From positions 1 to 64,000 of the forward strand of contig JAPPJY010000037.1 of assembly GCA_028874335.1 (NCBI GenBank): a stretch of 64,000 nucleotides of DNA, written 5' to 3'. Shown one piece after another: positions 25,199 through 33,155 of the stretch. This stretch comes from Gemmatimonadota bacterium (GTDB lineage Bacteria; Latescibacterota; UBA2968; GCA-2709665). The notes beneath the pieces were generated by a model. It was not told the DNA's origin. It saw only the letters and a list, made by a program, of their open reading frames with translations, and ran no database searches. Position 1 is the stretch's first letter. Every line of letters starts with the position of its first letter. The position numbers were made by a program, and so were the translations under genes.

Positions 25199-25864
25199 CT
25201 AAGGCACACTCCGGCGCCGGAATTCAGCGAGCAGATCCGGCGTACGCCGCGGCCTGCGCCGCTCAACGCGAATCAGTTCCTGCACATCGGATATGGCACG
25301 ATCCAGATCGCTGTTGACGACGAGATAATCGAACTCCACGGCTTTGTCAAGTTCACACCGTGCATTCTCCAGCCTGCGCTTCAAGGCCCCAACCGCTTCG
25401 GTCATACGCCCACCCAGGCGCTGTTCAAGCACCTTGACCGATGGCGGGAGTACGAACACGCTTACGCACCGTTTGTTGAGCAAACGCTTCCACGCCGCCG
25501 TACCCTGTACGTCTACCACGAGCAGCACGACGCCGCGCCGTTCAATTGCGCGCGCTATTGCCTCGAAGGTTGCGCCGTAGAGGAAACCGTACACCTCCGC
25601 CCATTCGAAGAAACAGCCTTCCTCCAACCCGAAACGGAACTCATCCTCCGAAACGAAATGGTAGTCGATGCCGTTCGTTTCGTCATGGCGTTTCGCGCGC
25701 GTGGTGGTCGTCACACATCGCCGCAGCGTGTTGTCACGATCCAGAAGTCCCTGTCTGATGGACGTCTTACCTGCGCCCGCCGGACCCGAGAGAATCACGA
25801 CGAACGACTCGGGATGGCGATCCAGTCGGTCTTGAAGGGCCTCAATTCCGAACGGTTTTTCCAT
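25199..25864 (-). CDS. gmk: Guanylate kinase
   Basis: 221 residues. The P-loop ILSGPAGAGKTSIRQGL starts near residue 24. The GMP-binding segment CVTTTTRAKRHDETNGIDYHFVSEDEF matches the family's TTR.pR.gE..G.dY.F pattern, and the lid and Glu-rich FFEWAEVYGFLYGA follow. It phosphorylates GMP to GDP. Slightly longer than the usual 205 residues at the C-terminus. It lies 20 bp after yicC, and both are transcribed from the promoter at 26816-26844. Confidence 0.95.
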   Translation of the reverse strand: MEKPFGIEALQDRLDRHPESFVVILSGPAGAGKTSIRQGLLDRDNTLRRCVTTTTRAKRHDETNGIDYHFVSEDEFRFGLEEGCFFEWAEVYGFLYGATFEAIARAIERRGVVLLVVDVQGTAAWKRLLNKRCVSVFVLPPSVKVLEQRLGGRMTEAVGALKRRLENARCELDKAVEFDYLVVNSDLDRAISDVQELIRVERRRPRRTPDLLAEFRRRSVP

Positions 25865-25884
25865 CTGTGGAACCGATCACGCTG

Positions 25885-26763
25885 TTATTCTATATTCTGA
25901 ACCTGTTCCTTGAGCTTCTCGATCTCTTCCTTGACCCCGACCACCAGATGCGCAATTTCCGCGTCCGCGGCTTTGGACCCGATTGTGTTCGCCTCCCGGT
26001 GCATCTCCTGGAGAAGAAAATTCAGACGTCTGCCCACCGGTTCTTCGCGGTCGAGCGTCTTCAGGAACTGTTCGTTGTGACTGTGGAAGCGGACCGTCTC
26101 CTCGGTAATGTCGATGCGTTCCGAGAGGAGGGCGATCTCGGTAAGGAGGCGGTTCTGGTCGACATGCTCCGGAGCGATGAGCTCCCGGAGTTTCTCGTCG
26201 AACCTCCTGCGCGTGGACTCCACCTGTCTGGGCGCCAATTCCTGAATCTTCGCAATCAGATCCTGGAGAAGATGAATGCGCTGGACGAGATCCGCGGCCA
26301 GCTGCCTTCCTTCTGCGGCGCGCATCGACTGGCATTGGGCAACGGCCTCTTCACAGGCCGGCGCAACCGCCTGCCAGACGGCATCCAGATCCGGTGCGCT
26401 GGACTCGAATTCGAATACGTTCGGCATCATCGCGACCTGCAGGGGATCGGGTGCAACGGATACCCCCAGGCGAGATTGCAGCCGGGCAAGCCCGTCCCGG
26501 TATCCCTCAAAGACACGTTCGTTCAGGACCGGGATACTCTGTCCTAGCGCGTCGCCAGCCACTTTCAGCGAGACGCTTATGTGTCCGCGGGAGAAAACCG
26601 AGAGCACGAGGTCCTTGATTCTTTGTTCCAGGGGAGACAGGTGTCTGGGCAGATGGACGGAAACCTCGCCGTACCGCCCGTTGACGGACCGCAGCTCCAC
26701 CGACGCTCGATAGCCGCCGGTTTCGACTTCTCCCCTCCCGAAACCCGTCATGCTGACAACCAT
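25885..26763 (-). CDS. yicC: YicC-family endoribonuclease
   Basis: 292 residues from the ATG at 26763, preceded by GGGAG; the open frame extends to 26844 through the promoter. The N-terminus VVSMTGFGRGEVETGGYRAS and the SVNGRYGEVSVHLPRHLSPLE segment are the YicC signature, and the C-terminal QEMHREANTIGSKAAD helix is equally typical. Known members cleave RNA endonucleolytically and affect stress physiology. It is the first gene of the long minus-strand block, and the yicC-gmk-rpoZ-coaBC order is conserved across phyla. Confidence 0.94.
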   Translation of the reverse strand: MVVSMTGFGRGEVETGGYRASVELRSVNGRYGEVSVHLPRHLSPLEQRIKDLVLSVFSRGHISVSLKVAGDALGQSIPVLNERVFEGYRDGLARLQSRLGVSVAPDPLQVAMMPNVFEFESSAPDLDAVWQAVAPACEEAVAQCQSMRAAEGRQLAADLVQRIHLLQDLIAKIQELAPRQVESTRRRFDEKLRELIAPEHVDQNRLLTEIALLSERIDITEETVRFHSHNEQFLKTLDREEPVGRRLNFLLQEMHREANTIGSKAADAEIAHLVVGVKEEIEKLKEQVQNIE

Positions 26764-26815
26764 GCGTTCTCCCGGCGCAATACCGTCCAACTCGTGTAAA
26801 ATTATGAAACTCAAA

Positions 26816-26844
26816 AAGATAGCACATTCAACAGAACTTGTCAA
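26816..26844 (-). promoter_or_regulatory. Sigma-70-type promoter of the yicC-gmk-rpoZ-coaBC block
   Basis: On the minus strand TTGACA (26844-26839) is followed by a 17-bp spacer and TATCTT (26821-26816). The predicted start lies about 45 bases upstream of the yicC ATG. The hexamers and spacing are identical to those at 43093-43121 and 55394-55422. Confidence 0.8.
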
Positions 26845-26884
26845 CCCACAAACCCCGGAAGCTGCTTAGAAAACAACACAATAA

Positions 26885-27076
26885 ACTGCGAGACTGCGAG
26901 ACTGCGAGACTGCGAGACTGCGAGACTGCGAGACTACGAGACTGCGAGACTACGAGACTGCGAGACTGCGAGACTACGAGACTGCGAGACTACGAGACTA
27001 CGAGACTGCGAGACTGCGAGACTACGAGACTACGAGACTGCGAGACTGCGAGACTGCGAGACTGCGAGACTACGAA
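26885..27076. repeat. 8-bp minisatellite ACTRCGAG, about 24 units
   Basis: Twenty-three perfect units of ACTGCGAG or ACTACGAG run from 26885 to 27068, then one decayed unit. Written by the base at position 4, the order is GGGGGGAGAGGAGAAGGAAGGGG. The array starts 41 bp upstream of the -35 box of the yicC promoter. One plus-strand frame reads through it as an eight-residue repeat (24 bp is three units), but there is no gene here. Confidence 0.95.
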
Positions 27077-27309
27077 TAGACGAAAGACGAGAAAACCAGA
27101 AGACGAATGAAGTATTCCCGCTCTTTCGTACATTCGTTCCCTCGTGCATTCGTAGTTTCGCAAAGCGAGAAGACGAATAGACGAAAAACGAAAGGACGAA
27201 AAATCTGTGGCTGAGATCAATTGCCTCAAGAGGCCCAAAACCACAATGTTGCACGTCAGCCTGACAATGCAACGATTTTCATCATTATGGGTGCCCCATA
27301 CGGGCCATG
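27077..27309. other. Low-complexity spacer after the minisatellite
   Basis: Degenerate GAA/CGA-rich and TTCG-rich tracts, partly complementary to each other, continue the composition of the minisatellite. A small inverted repeat at about 27248-27274 (GTTGCA with TGCAAC, enclosing GTCAG and CTGAC) is the only clear structure. I see no gene. Confidence 0.5.
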
Positions 27310-27497
27310 ACAACTGTTTTAAAATTACCGGTGAGTTCCCGAGCGCGAGCGAAAAAGTGGCGGTCAAGGCGGGCGAATCCGCCCATATTTAATGTATCGT
27401 GGCTGCGCGCCCCTCGCCACTCTTGGGTGGGTTTGGCCAACGCCGACCGACGCTTTTGCAGCCGCGCGAAGACCGCTGGGAATTTTAAAACAGCTTC
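27310..27497. repeat. Family A inverted-repeat element, copy A3
   Basis: 188 bp, nearly the same interior as A2. The right end AATTTTAAAACAGCTTCT (27481-27498) is intact and followed by TCA. The first few bases of the left end have diverged (ACAACTG in place of GAAGTTG), so no direct repeat is visible on that side. It lies upstream of the bifunctional nuclease gene, 25 bp before its likely promoter. Confidence 0.82.
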
Positions 27498-27522
27498 TCA
27501 GTCGCGATGCCGAAATTTGGAA

Positions 27523-27551
27523 TTGCCCGGCTGAAGGCGCAGGCGTATATT
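27523..27551 (+). promoter_or_regulatory. Probable promoter of the bifunctional nuclease gene
   Basis: TTGCCC (27523-27528), 17-bp spacer, TATATT (27546-27551), about 60 bases before the ATG at 27614. The -35 box is a weak match and the -10 a good one. Confidence 0.45.
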
Positions 27552-27613
27552 CACGAAAAGCACTGATATCACGTCGGTCCGCGCCGGCTTCACACGCACC
27601 GAAAGGAACCGTA

Positions 27614-28183
27614 ATGAACGATAGATACCGTTCTGCGACGATGCACTTCTGCGCTTTGTTTTTTTGTCTGAGCGGTGTCCTCGCGCCTTCGGCACATCCA
27701 TCGGAAAAGGACCTGGTCAAGACCGAGGTCCATCAGGTCGGGCGGGATTCGGAAGATCAATACATCGTCTTTCTGCGTGACAGCGAGACCGCACGACTTC
27801 TGCCTATATGGATCGGTCCCTGTGAAGCGATGGCAATCTGGCGCAAACTGAATAACGAGACGTTTCCTCGACCGTTCACCCACGATCTGTTCCACAACGT
27901 GCTGCAGGAGGCCGGCGTTCGCCTCAGATCCATTGTGATCGACGAACTTCGTCCGCTGGAAGAAGGGGGTCTGGGGAGCACGTATTTCGCCGTACTTACC
28001 CTGCAGGGTCCGGATGGAACAACATTCAAATTGGACGCGCGTCCAAGCGATTCAATGGCGCTGGCCGTCAGAATGGGCCTTCCGGTCCACGTGGTTCGCG
28101 GCATCATGGAAAGCCATGGCATCCCTGAAAACGAGGCGCCTCCGAAACCGGCCGCGCCCCGTAAGACACCCAGGTACTTCTGA
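27614..28183 (+). CDS. Exported bifunctional nuclease-domain protein (BFN/DUF151)
   Basis: 189 residues from the ATG at 27614, preceded by AAAGGAA. A BFN domain spans about 30-165: FLRDSETARLLPIWIGPCEA, then PFTHDLFHNVL, and FKLDARPSDSMALAVRMGLP. These match the D..e.r.lPi.IG..EA and RPSDAiALA signatures of DUF151. Unlike ordinary bacterial members, which are cytosolic, it opens with a hydrophobic signal-like segment (HFCALFFCLSGVLAP), suggesting export to the periplasm. The C-terminus is Pro-rich. The open frame to 27392 is translated from repeat A3. Nuclease activity is known only for a plant relative, so the biochemical role is inferred. Confidence 0.85.
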   Translation: MNDRYRSATMHFCALFFCLSGVLAPSAHPSEKDLVKTEVHQVGRDSEDQYIVFLRDSETARLLPIWIGPCEAMAIWRKLNNETFPRPFTHDLFHNVLQEAGVRLRSIVIDELRPLEEGGLGSTYFAVLTLQGPDGTTFKLDARPSDSMALAVRMGLPVHVVRGIMESHGIPENEAPPKPAAPRKTPRYF

Positions 28184-28292
28184 CCGCGGGAAGGAATCGC
28201 CCTGACACCGGCGGTACCGTTTCAAGCACCTGCCGGGCCGTCGCCGTGCCCTCGATGCGTGAAGATCACGAGGATGCATACGCATGGGCGTT

Positions 28293-28838
28293 TCACGACA
28301 CCACATCGAAATCGTGTACGTCCTCGCCTGCCTCAATCGATAGAATATCGAGCGCGGCCGACGCGCCCTGGCCGGCGGATATAATCGCCTGCGTCTTGCG
28401 CAGCCGCGTACTCCAACCCACGACGTAGAGTCCTTCAATCGACGTGCGACCGTCCCTGTCGCATTCCAGCCCGTCCTGGCCTCTTTCCAGACCGATACTC
28501 ACGCCCAGTTTCACATTGGTGCCGGCCGCCAGTATCAGATACTGCCCTTCGCGGGTGGCCCCTTCCTCCGTGGTCAAGGTGAATCCGGTCCGGGATTTTT
28601 CTATTCCCGCGACCTGCACGTCCTCAATGCTCGCACCCTGTGCCGCGACCTGATTCCGGGAGATGCGTTGAAATTCGCTCCCGGTCAACTCGGGAATTCC
28701 CAGGTAATTATAGAGCATGGCTTTATGCATGGGGGTTGTATTCTGACCGAACACCGCCACGTCCATGCCGTTTTTGGCCAGAAACAGGGCCGCGCTCAGT
28801 CCTCCCGGACCATCACCTACCACCAATACCGATGCCAT
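28293..28838 (-). CDS. Minimal thioredoxin-reductase-like FAD oxidoreductase
   Basis: 181 residues from the ATG at 28838, preceded by AGGAGG. The FAD-binding turn VVGDGPGGLSAALFLAKNG is at the N-terminus, and the second FAD contact GLYVVGWSTRLRKTQAIISAG is near the C-terminus. The central NAD(P)H-binding domain and the CxxC disulfide of thioredoxin reductase are both missing, since a standard enzyme has over 300 residues. It resembles small one-domain relatives of unknown electron donor. It lies 62 bp downstream of the YyaL-type gene, in the same minus-strand series. Confidence 0.75.
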   Translation of the reverse strand: MASVLVVGDGPGGLSAALFLAKNGMDVAVFGQNTTPMHKAMLYNYLGIPELTGSEFQRISRNQVAAQGASIEDVQVAGIEKSRTGFTLTTEEGATREGQYLILAAGTNVKLGVSIGLERGQDGLECDRDGRTSIEGLYVVGWSTRLRKTQAIISAGQGASAALDILSIEAGEDVHDFDVVS

Positions 28839-28900
28839 CACATCCTCCTGTCAGTTCGTTTAATGCATCTTGTGAGTGGGTTTGGCGCTATCGCGTTCCC

Positions 28901-30979
28901 TCACGATGGTTTCCGTAACAGCGCGTCCAGTTGGGTAGGTGTTGTTACCGGCGCGGAACAGACCGAATCCCTACACACGTACGCAGTCGGTTTTCCATTA
29001 ACCGCCGATTTGTCGGCAAGCAACGGAATGCGCCGGGACAGATCTTCCCGTTCGTCCGGATTCGAAAGAACGATCACCCGGCTGGATGGCAGGCGTCCGT
29101 ATGCGGTCTTCAGGAGATCTTTCGTCGCTGAATCCTCCGGATCGCCGACCAATACGATCTCAGCCGGACGTCTGGTGAAGGTGTCCAGACCGCAAAGCAT
29201 CTGGCCGAATCCGGAGGGCATTTCTCTGAGCATCGGTTCGAACAGCTTCAGGGTCTGCTCCGCCTTTTTCCACAGATCCGGCCGGTCGAGAATCGTACCC
29301 AGACGCATCAGCGAGGATACGGCCATCGAATTCCCGGATGGGATTGCGTTGTCGTACGGGTTCTTCGAGCGAACGATCAGTTCTTCATTCGACCGTCCCG
29401 TATAAAAGAAACCCCCTTGATCCGCGTCCCAGAATTCCTTGAGCATCGTCTCCGTGAGCGACTCCGCCGCATTCAGCCATCGCGGATCGAAGGAGGCCTC
29501 GTAGAGGTCGAGCAGTCCGCTGCTGAAGAAGGCGTAATCGTCCTGGTAACCCGGAAACCGCGCACGCCCGGCGTTGTACGTGTGCAGTAGACATCCGGAT
29601 TCCGTCACCATGTGTTGGAGTATGAAACGGGCCGCGTTCCGTGCCGTTTCCAGATACTCCGGTTGTCCGAGAACCTGAAAGGCGCGCGCAAAGGCCGAGA
29701 TCATCAGCCCGTTCCAGCTCACCTGGATTTTTTCGTCTCGATCCGGCCTGGTCCTGCTCTCGCGGGCCTTTGCCAATACCTCCCGGCCGCGCCGCGTCGC
29801 CTCGTACAGGCGATCCAGGTCCACATCCAGGAATCGGGCCAATTCAGTCGCTTCAACGGGAACATTCAGAATGCTCTTCCCGTGTTCGAAATTACCCTCC
29901 GGGCGCACATCGAAGTACCGGCAGAACAGCCGGCCCTCTTCCTGCCCCAGCAGAGCGTGCACCTCCTCCTGATCCCAGACGAAAAACCTGCCTTCCTCCC
30001 CTTCGCTGTCCGCGTCCTGAGTGGAATAGAATCCGCCCTGCGGATCGGTCATCTCACGAATGACATAGGATAGTGTCTCCTGCACGATCTCCCGAAACAG
30101 CGGCTCTCCGGTGTGCTGAAAGGCCTCCAGATAGAGCGCGGTCAACAGCGCATTGTCATATAGCATCTTCTCGAAGTGGGGGACCAGCCAGCGATGGTCA
30201 ACCGAGTACCGGTGGAATCCGCCACCCAGATGATCGTATATCCCTCCCCGCGCCATCTTCCGCAGGGTGAGCAGTACCATGTCCAATGCATTGCGATTTC
30301 CACTTTTCTCGAATTCCCGCAGGAAGACCGACAGATTCATGGTGCCCGGAAACTTCGGCTGCGATCCGAACCCTCCGTTTTCCCAGTCAAAATTGCGGGC
30401 AATCTGCGAATACCCTTCAGAGAACAACGCTCCCGACAATTCTCCATCCCGGTTTCGCAGGTCGGTCAGCCGTTTCAATCCGGCCATCAGGCGTTCGGCC
30501 GCCTCTCCCACCTTGCCCCGGTTGTCACGGTAATGCATGGCCACGGAGCGAAGTACGTCGGGGAATCCGGGGCGGCCGTATCGGCTGTCGGGAGGGAAAT
30601 AGGTGCCGCCGTAGAACGGTGTTCCGTCGGGTGTGAGAAACACGCTCATCGGCCATCCGCCGCTGCCGGTCATCATCTGTACCGCATTCATATAGATTTC
30701 GTCCACGTCCGGACGCTCTTCGCGGTCTACCTTGACGTTTACGAAGAATCGGTTCATTACGTCCGCGATTGCTTCATTCTCGAACGACTCCCTTTCCATG
30801 ACGTGGCACCAGTGACAGGCCGAATATCCGATACTCAAGAAAACCGGTCGGTCTGCCTTTCTCGCGCGTTCAAAGGCTTCGTCGCCCCACGGATACCAAT
30901 CCACCGGGTTGTGTGCGTGTTGCAGCAGATAGGGGCTGGTCTCGTTTGCCAACCTGTTTGCGAATCGCGGTTTGTCCAT
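28901..30979 (-). CDS. Thioredoxin-domain / six-hairpin protein, YyaL (SSP411, DUF255) family
   Basis: 692 residues, full length for the family. The N-terminus [20 protein letters not shown] and [20 protein letters not shown] are near-invariant, and the thioredoxin-like motif [16 protein letters not shown] supplies a CxxC. The remainder is an alpha/alpha toroid as in glycoside hydrolases ([28 protein letters not shown]). Function is unknown in bacteria. It follows the metallophosphoesterase gene by 32 bp. Confidence 0.92.
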   Translation of the reverse strand: MDKPRFANRLANETSPYLLQHAHNPVDWYPWGDEAFERARKADRPVFLSIGYSACHWCHVMERESFENEAIADVMNRFFVNVKVDREERPDVDEIYMNAVQMMTGSGGWPMSVFLTPDGTPFYGGTYFPPDSRYGRPGFPDVLRSVAMHYRDNRGKVGEAAERLMAGLKRLTDLRNRDGELSGALFSEGYSQIARNFDWENGGFGSQPKFPGTMNLSVFLREFEKSGNRNALDMVLLTLRKMARGGIYDHLGGGFHRYSVDHRWLVPHFEKMLYDNALLTALYLEAFQHTGEPLFREIVQETLSYVIREMTDPQGGFYSTQDADSEGEEGRFFVWDQEEVHALLGQEEGRLFCRYFDVRPEGNFEHGKSILNVPVEATELARFLDVDLDRLYEATRRGREVLAKARESRTRPDRDEKIQVSWNGLMISAFARAFQVLGQPEYLETARNAARFILQHMVTESGCLLHTYNAGRARFPGYQDDYAFFSSGLLDLYEASFDPRWLNAAESLTETMLKEFWDADQGGFFYTGRSNEELIVRSKNPYDNAIPSGNSMAVSSLMRLGTILDRPDLWKKAEQTLKLFEPMLREMPSGFGQMLCGLDTFTRRPAEIVLVGDPEDSATKDLLKTAYGRLPSSRVIVLSNPDEREDLSRRIPLLADKSAVNGKPTAYVCRDSVCSAPVTTPTQLDALLRKPS

Positions 30980-31011
30980 GGCGGCTTTCGAACACCTGGT
31001 TTACGTTTTGC

Positions 31012-32397
31012 TCATTGAAAACACAACAATGTTGAAGCCGACCGACCCGGTTTCATCTTCATCAGCCAGCTTGAATTCCACGCACCCCATCTGTCGGACC
31101 AGGTGAAGATTTCCCCTGTGGGGCGGGTCCGCACGAATCGTCCACCCGGCAATACGGCTTCGAGTATGAAATTGCCCAGCGTACATGCCTCGTTCCGGGG
31201 CACCTGGATATCGAGCCGGTTCTCCATGCGCAGATGCTCAAGGCATTTCGCCGGTAATTCCATCCGGATCGGCGCGTAGTCGTTCGCGGGAGGGAGGTTG
31301 CCAACCAGCGCGCCGTTGAGGAATACCTCTTTGTCCTGGCGCAACGCATGCCATCCGCAGAACCGGAGCGAAGCGCGCCGAATATGATTCAAGTCGTCGT
31401 AAATCAACCGGGCATCCGGAGGATGGTCCATTTTTTCGAATGCCGAGAGATTTCCGGGGCGATGCCAGACGAGTCGTGTCTCGACGCCTCTATTCAGGTG
31501 GTGCCACGACGTTTCGACCGAATCCCGGCCGACCTGAACGATAAACCAGCCTGGCGCCGTATTCTCAAGGTAGCCCGGCCAGCAGGTTACCACGTCCTGG
31601 GGATACGGCAGCAGGTCCTGCACACGATCCAAAGGCGTCGGCATCTCGCTGGACAGGCCGATTGAAGCGCACATGCACTGCAGGACCGGTTGGCCGTCCG
31701 TACGGTGAAGCAACACGTTCTGATTGTGCGTATGTCCGCAAAAATAAGCGTCTACAGGGTGTTTCTGCAGTATTTCGGGTAGATCGAGATGGAGGTCGAT
31801 ATTGGTGAAAAAGGCCCGCGCAAGCGGCCAGACGGGATGATGTCCGAACAGAAACGTCCGATCGATCCCGGCAGCCTCCCGGTCACTCAACGTGAGTTCC
31901 AGCCATTTCCGCTGTGCGCCTTTCCTCTTCCAGGTGGGGGTGTCGAGGAAAACCAGCCGGCAGCCGGCGACGTCAAGAAAGAAATACCGCTCCCGGGGCG
32001 TACTGCCCAACCAGCGGCCCAGATACGGACGAACAACGCTGTCAAACGCCTCAACCCGGTCCCTGTTTCCGCACGCGAACAGGAGGGGAATCCCGTAACC
32101 CTCGAAGAATTCCAGCCCTTCCTTGATCTCATCGACGGCGAGTTCGACGTCGTGATGCCCCTCCACCAGGTCTCCGGTCATGACCACGAATGCGGGGGAG
32201 ATTTCCTTCAGGGAAGCCATCATCGGCATCAGGACATATTGAACGCTTTCGAGGTATTGGTCAACCTGCAGGGGACGAAACGAACCGCCGGTCCCGGCCG
32301 TTGCTCGTCCGAACCTGGGATGTAGGAAATGCGTGTCGCCCACCACGGCAAACGTGAAGGGCTTCCCGATTCGTTCGCCAACCTCCTGGAGATCCAT
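31012..32397 (-). CDS. Calcineurin-like metallophosphoesterase
   Basis: 461 residues. The metal-site motifs appear in order: VVGDTHF (near 18), MTGDLVEGHHD (near 73), ACGNRDR (near 108, GNRD where most enzymes have GNHD), FLFGHHPVW and CGHTHNQN. The C-terminal 170 residues form an additional beta-rich domain. No signal peptide is evident. The Asn-Arg-Asp variant in the fourth motif may alter the active-site acid/base. The start overlaps the translation region of the upstream Spy-like gene, which ends nine bases earlier, so the two are coupled. Confidence 0.82.
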   Translation of the reverse strand: MDLQEVGERIGKPFTFAVVGDTHFLHPRFGRATAGTGGSFRPLQVDQYLESVQYVLMPMMASLKEISPAFVVMTGDLVEGHHDVELAVDEIKEGLEFFEGYGIPLLFACGNRDRVEAFDSVVRPYLGRWLGSTPRERYFFLDVAGCRLVFLDTPTWKRKGAQRKWLELTLSDREAAGIDRTFLFGHHPVWPLARAFFTNIDLHLDLPEILQKHPVDAYFCGHTHNQNVLLHRTDGQPVLQCMCASIGLSSEMPTPLDRVQDLLPYPQDVVTCWPGYLENTAPGWFIVQVGRDSVETSWHHLNRGVETRLVWHRPGNLSAFEKMDHPPDARLIYDDLNHIRRASLRFCGWHALRQDKEVFLNGALVGNLPPANDYAPIRMELPAKCLEHLRMENRLDIQVPRNEACTLGNFILEAVLPGGRFVRTRPTGEIFTWSDRWGAWNSSWLMKMKPGRSASTLLCFQ

Positions 32398-32406
32398 CCG
32401 AAGACC

Positions 32407-32865
32407 TCAAACTCCGCCGCCCCGCCGGCCACCGCCGCGTCCACGTTGAAACCCTCGCCGCATCCTCTCCAGATAATCGTCCAGAATCTTGTCCTGTTTG
32501 TCGTTCAACACCGTTTTGACCTTCTCGAACATCGAGCCGCGGAGGCGGCCGAGTTTCTCCATAATCTGTTGACGGTCGGCGCCGTTCCGCATCTCCTTCT
32601 GCAGTTCGGCCCGTTGGCCGTGAATCTCCATAAGGGCGTTTCGGACTTTGATCAACTGGTCGTCTTTCAACGCGATCTTGGCGTCAAACGCCAGAAAGCT
32701 CAGCGTCTGCTCTACCGGCAACATCATTCTGAGACGGCCCGCACCCCCGCGCCGTCCGCGTTCGCGACCGCCCCTGCGGTCTGGCTGGGCCGCCGCATCC
32801 ACGGCAAACGCCAATACGACAATGGCAATCAGCGCAAGCCCCGTGATCCTCCCGCCTCGTGTCAT
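32407..32865 (-). CDS. Spy/CpxP-like small exported protein
   Basis: 152 residues from the ATG at 32865, set by a GGAGG six bases upstream; the open frame continues to 33048 through repeat B3 sequence. The signal peptide ends AFAVDAAAQPD. The mature part is all helical: an LLxxQ-type region (FDAKIALKDDQLIKVRNALM) and a second helix pair (LNDKQDKILDDYLERMRRG), like periplasmic Spy/CpxP/heavy-metal-resistance chaperones. Both ends of the mature protein are rich in Arg and Gly. It is the first gene of the series that includes the metallophosphoesterase and YyaL-type genes. Confidence 0.65.
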   Translation of the reverse strand: MTRGGRITGLALIAIVVLAFAVDAAAQPDRRGGRERGRRGGAGRLRMMLPVEQTLSFLAFDAKIALKDDQLIKVRNALMEIHGQRAELQKEMRNGADRQQIMEKLGRLRGSMFEKVKTVLNDKQDKILDDYLERMRRGFQRGRGGGRRGGGV

Positions 32866-32970
32866 TGAAACCTCCATGGGGTTGAAATTCGGTTCAGGCG
32901 GATGTAATTCGGCCCGGATCGGGCGTCCTCGGTGTTCCTTAGACACCCGGAATCCGGGCGGCGTTCCGTA

Positions 32971-33132
32971 ACAGTCCGTTGATAAAGTCGCTCTGCAGGC
33001 GAGGCCGAGCCATTGTGGTCGAAGACAAGGCGCGCGACCGAGTCCCATCCTGCGATTCGGCGAGGAAGCGCAACGAAGTATTTCGACTGCAAGGGCCGGC
33101 CGCAGCCCGGATGGACTTTTTCAACGGACTGC
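32971..33132. repeat. Family B TA-flanked inverted-repeat element, long copy B3 (162 bp, inverted)
   Basis: 162 bp, in reverse orientation relative to B2 and exactly the same length. It is preceded by TA (32969-32970) and followed by TG (33133-33134), the only copy without TA on both sides. It lies between the Spy-like gene start and the 3' end of the OPT-like transporter gene. Confidence 0.9.
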
Positions 33133-33155
33133 TGATGCATCGCAGGTCTGCGAGA

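Noticed and set aside
26885..27068. Possible CRISPR array
   Set aside because: Units are 8 bp and contiguous with no spacers, and no cas genes are present.
26838..27110. Plus-strand frame with eight-residue repeats across the minisatellite
   Set aside because: Low-complexity DNA read in any frame gives such a repeat; there is no ribosome site and the amino-acid pattern follows directly from three 8-bp units.
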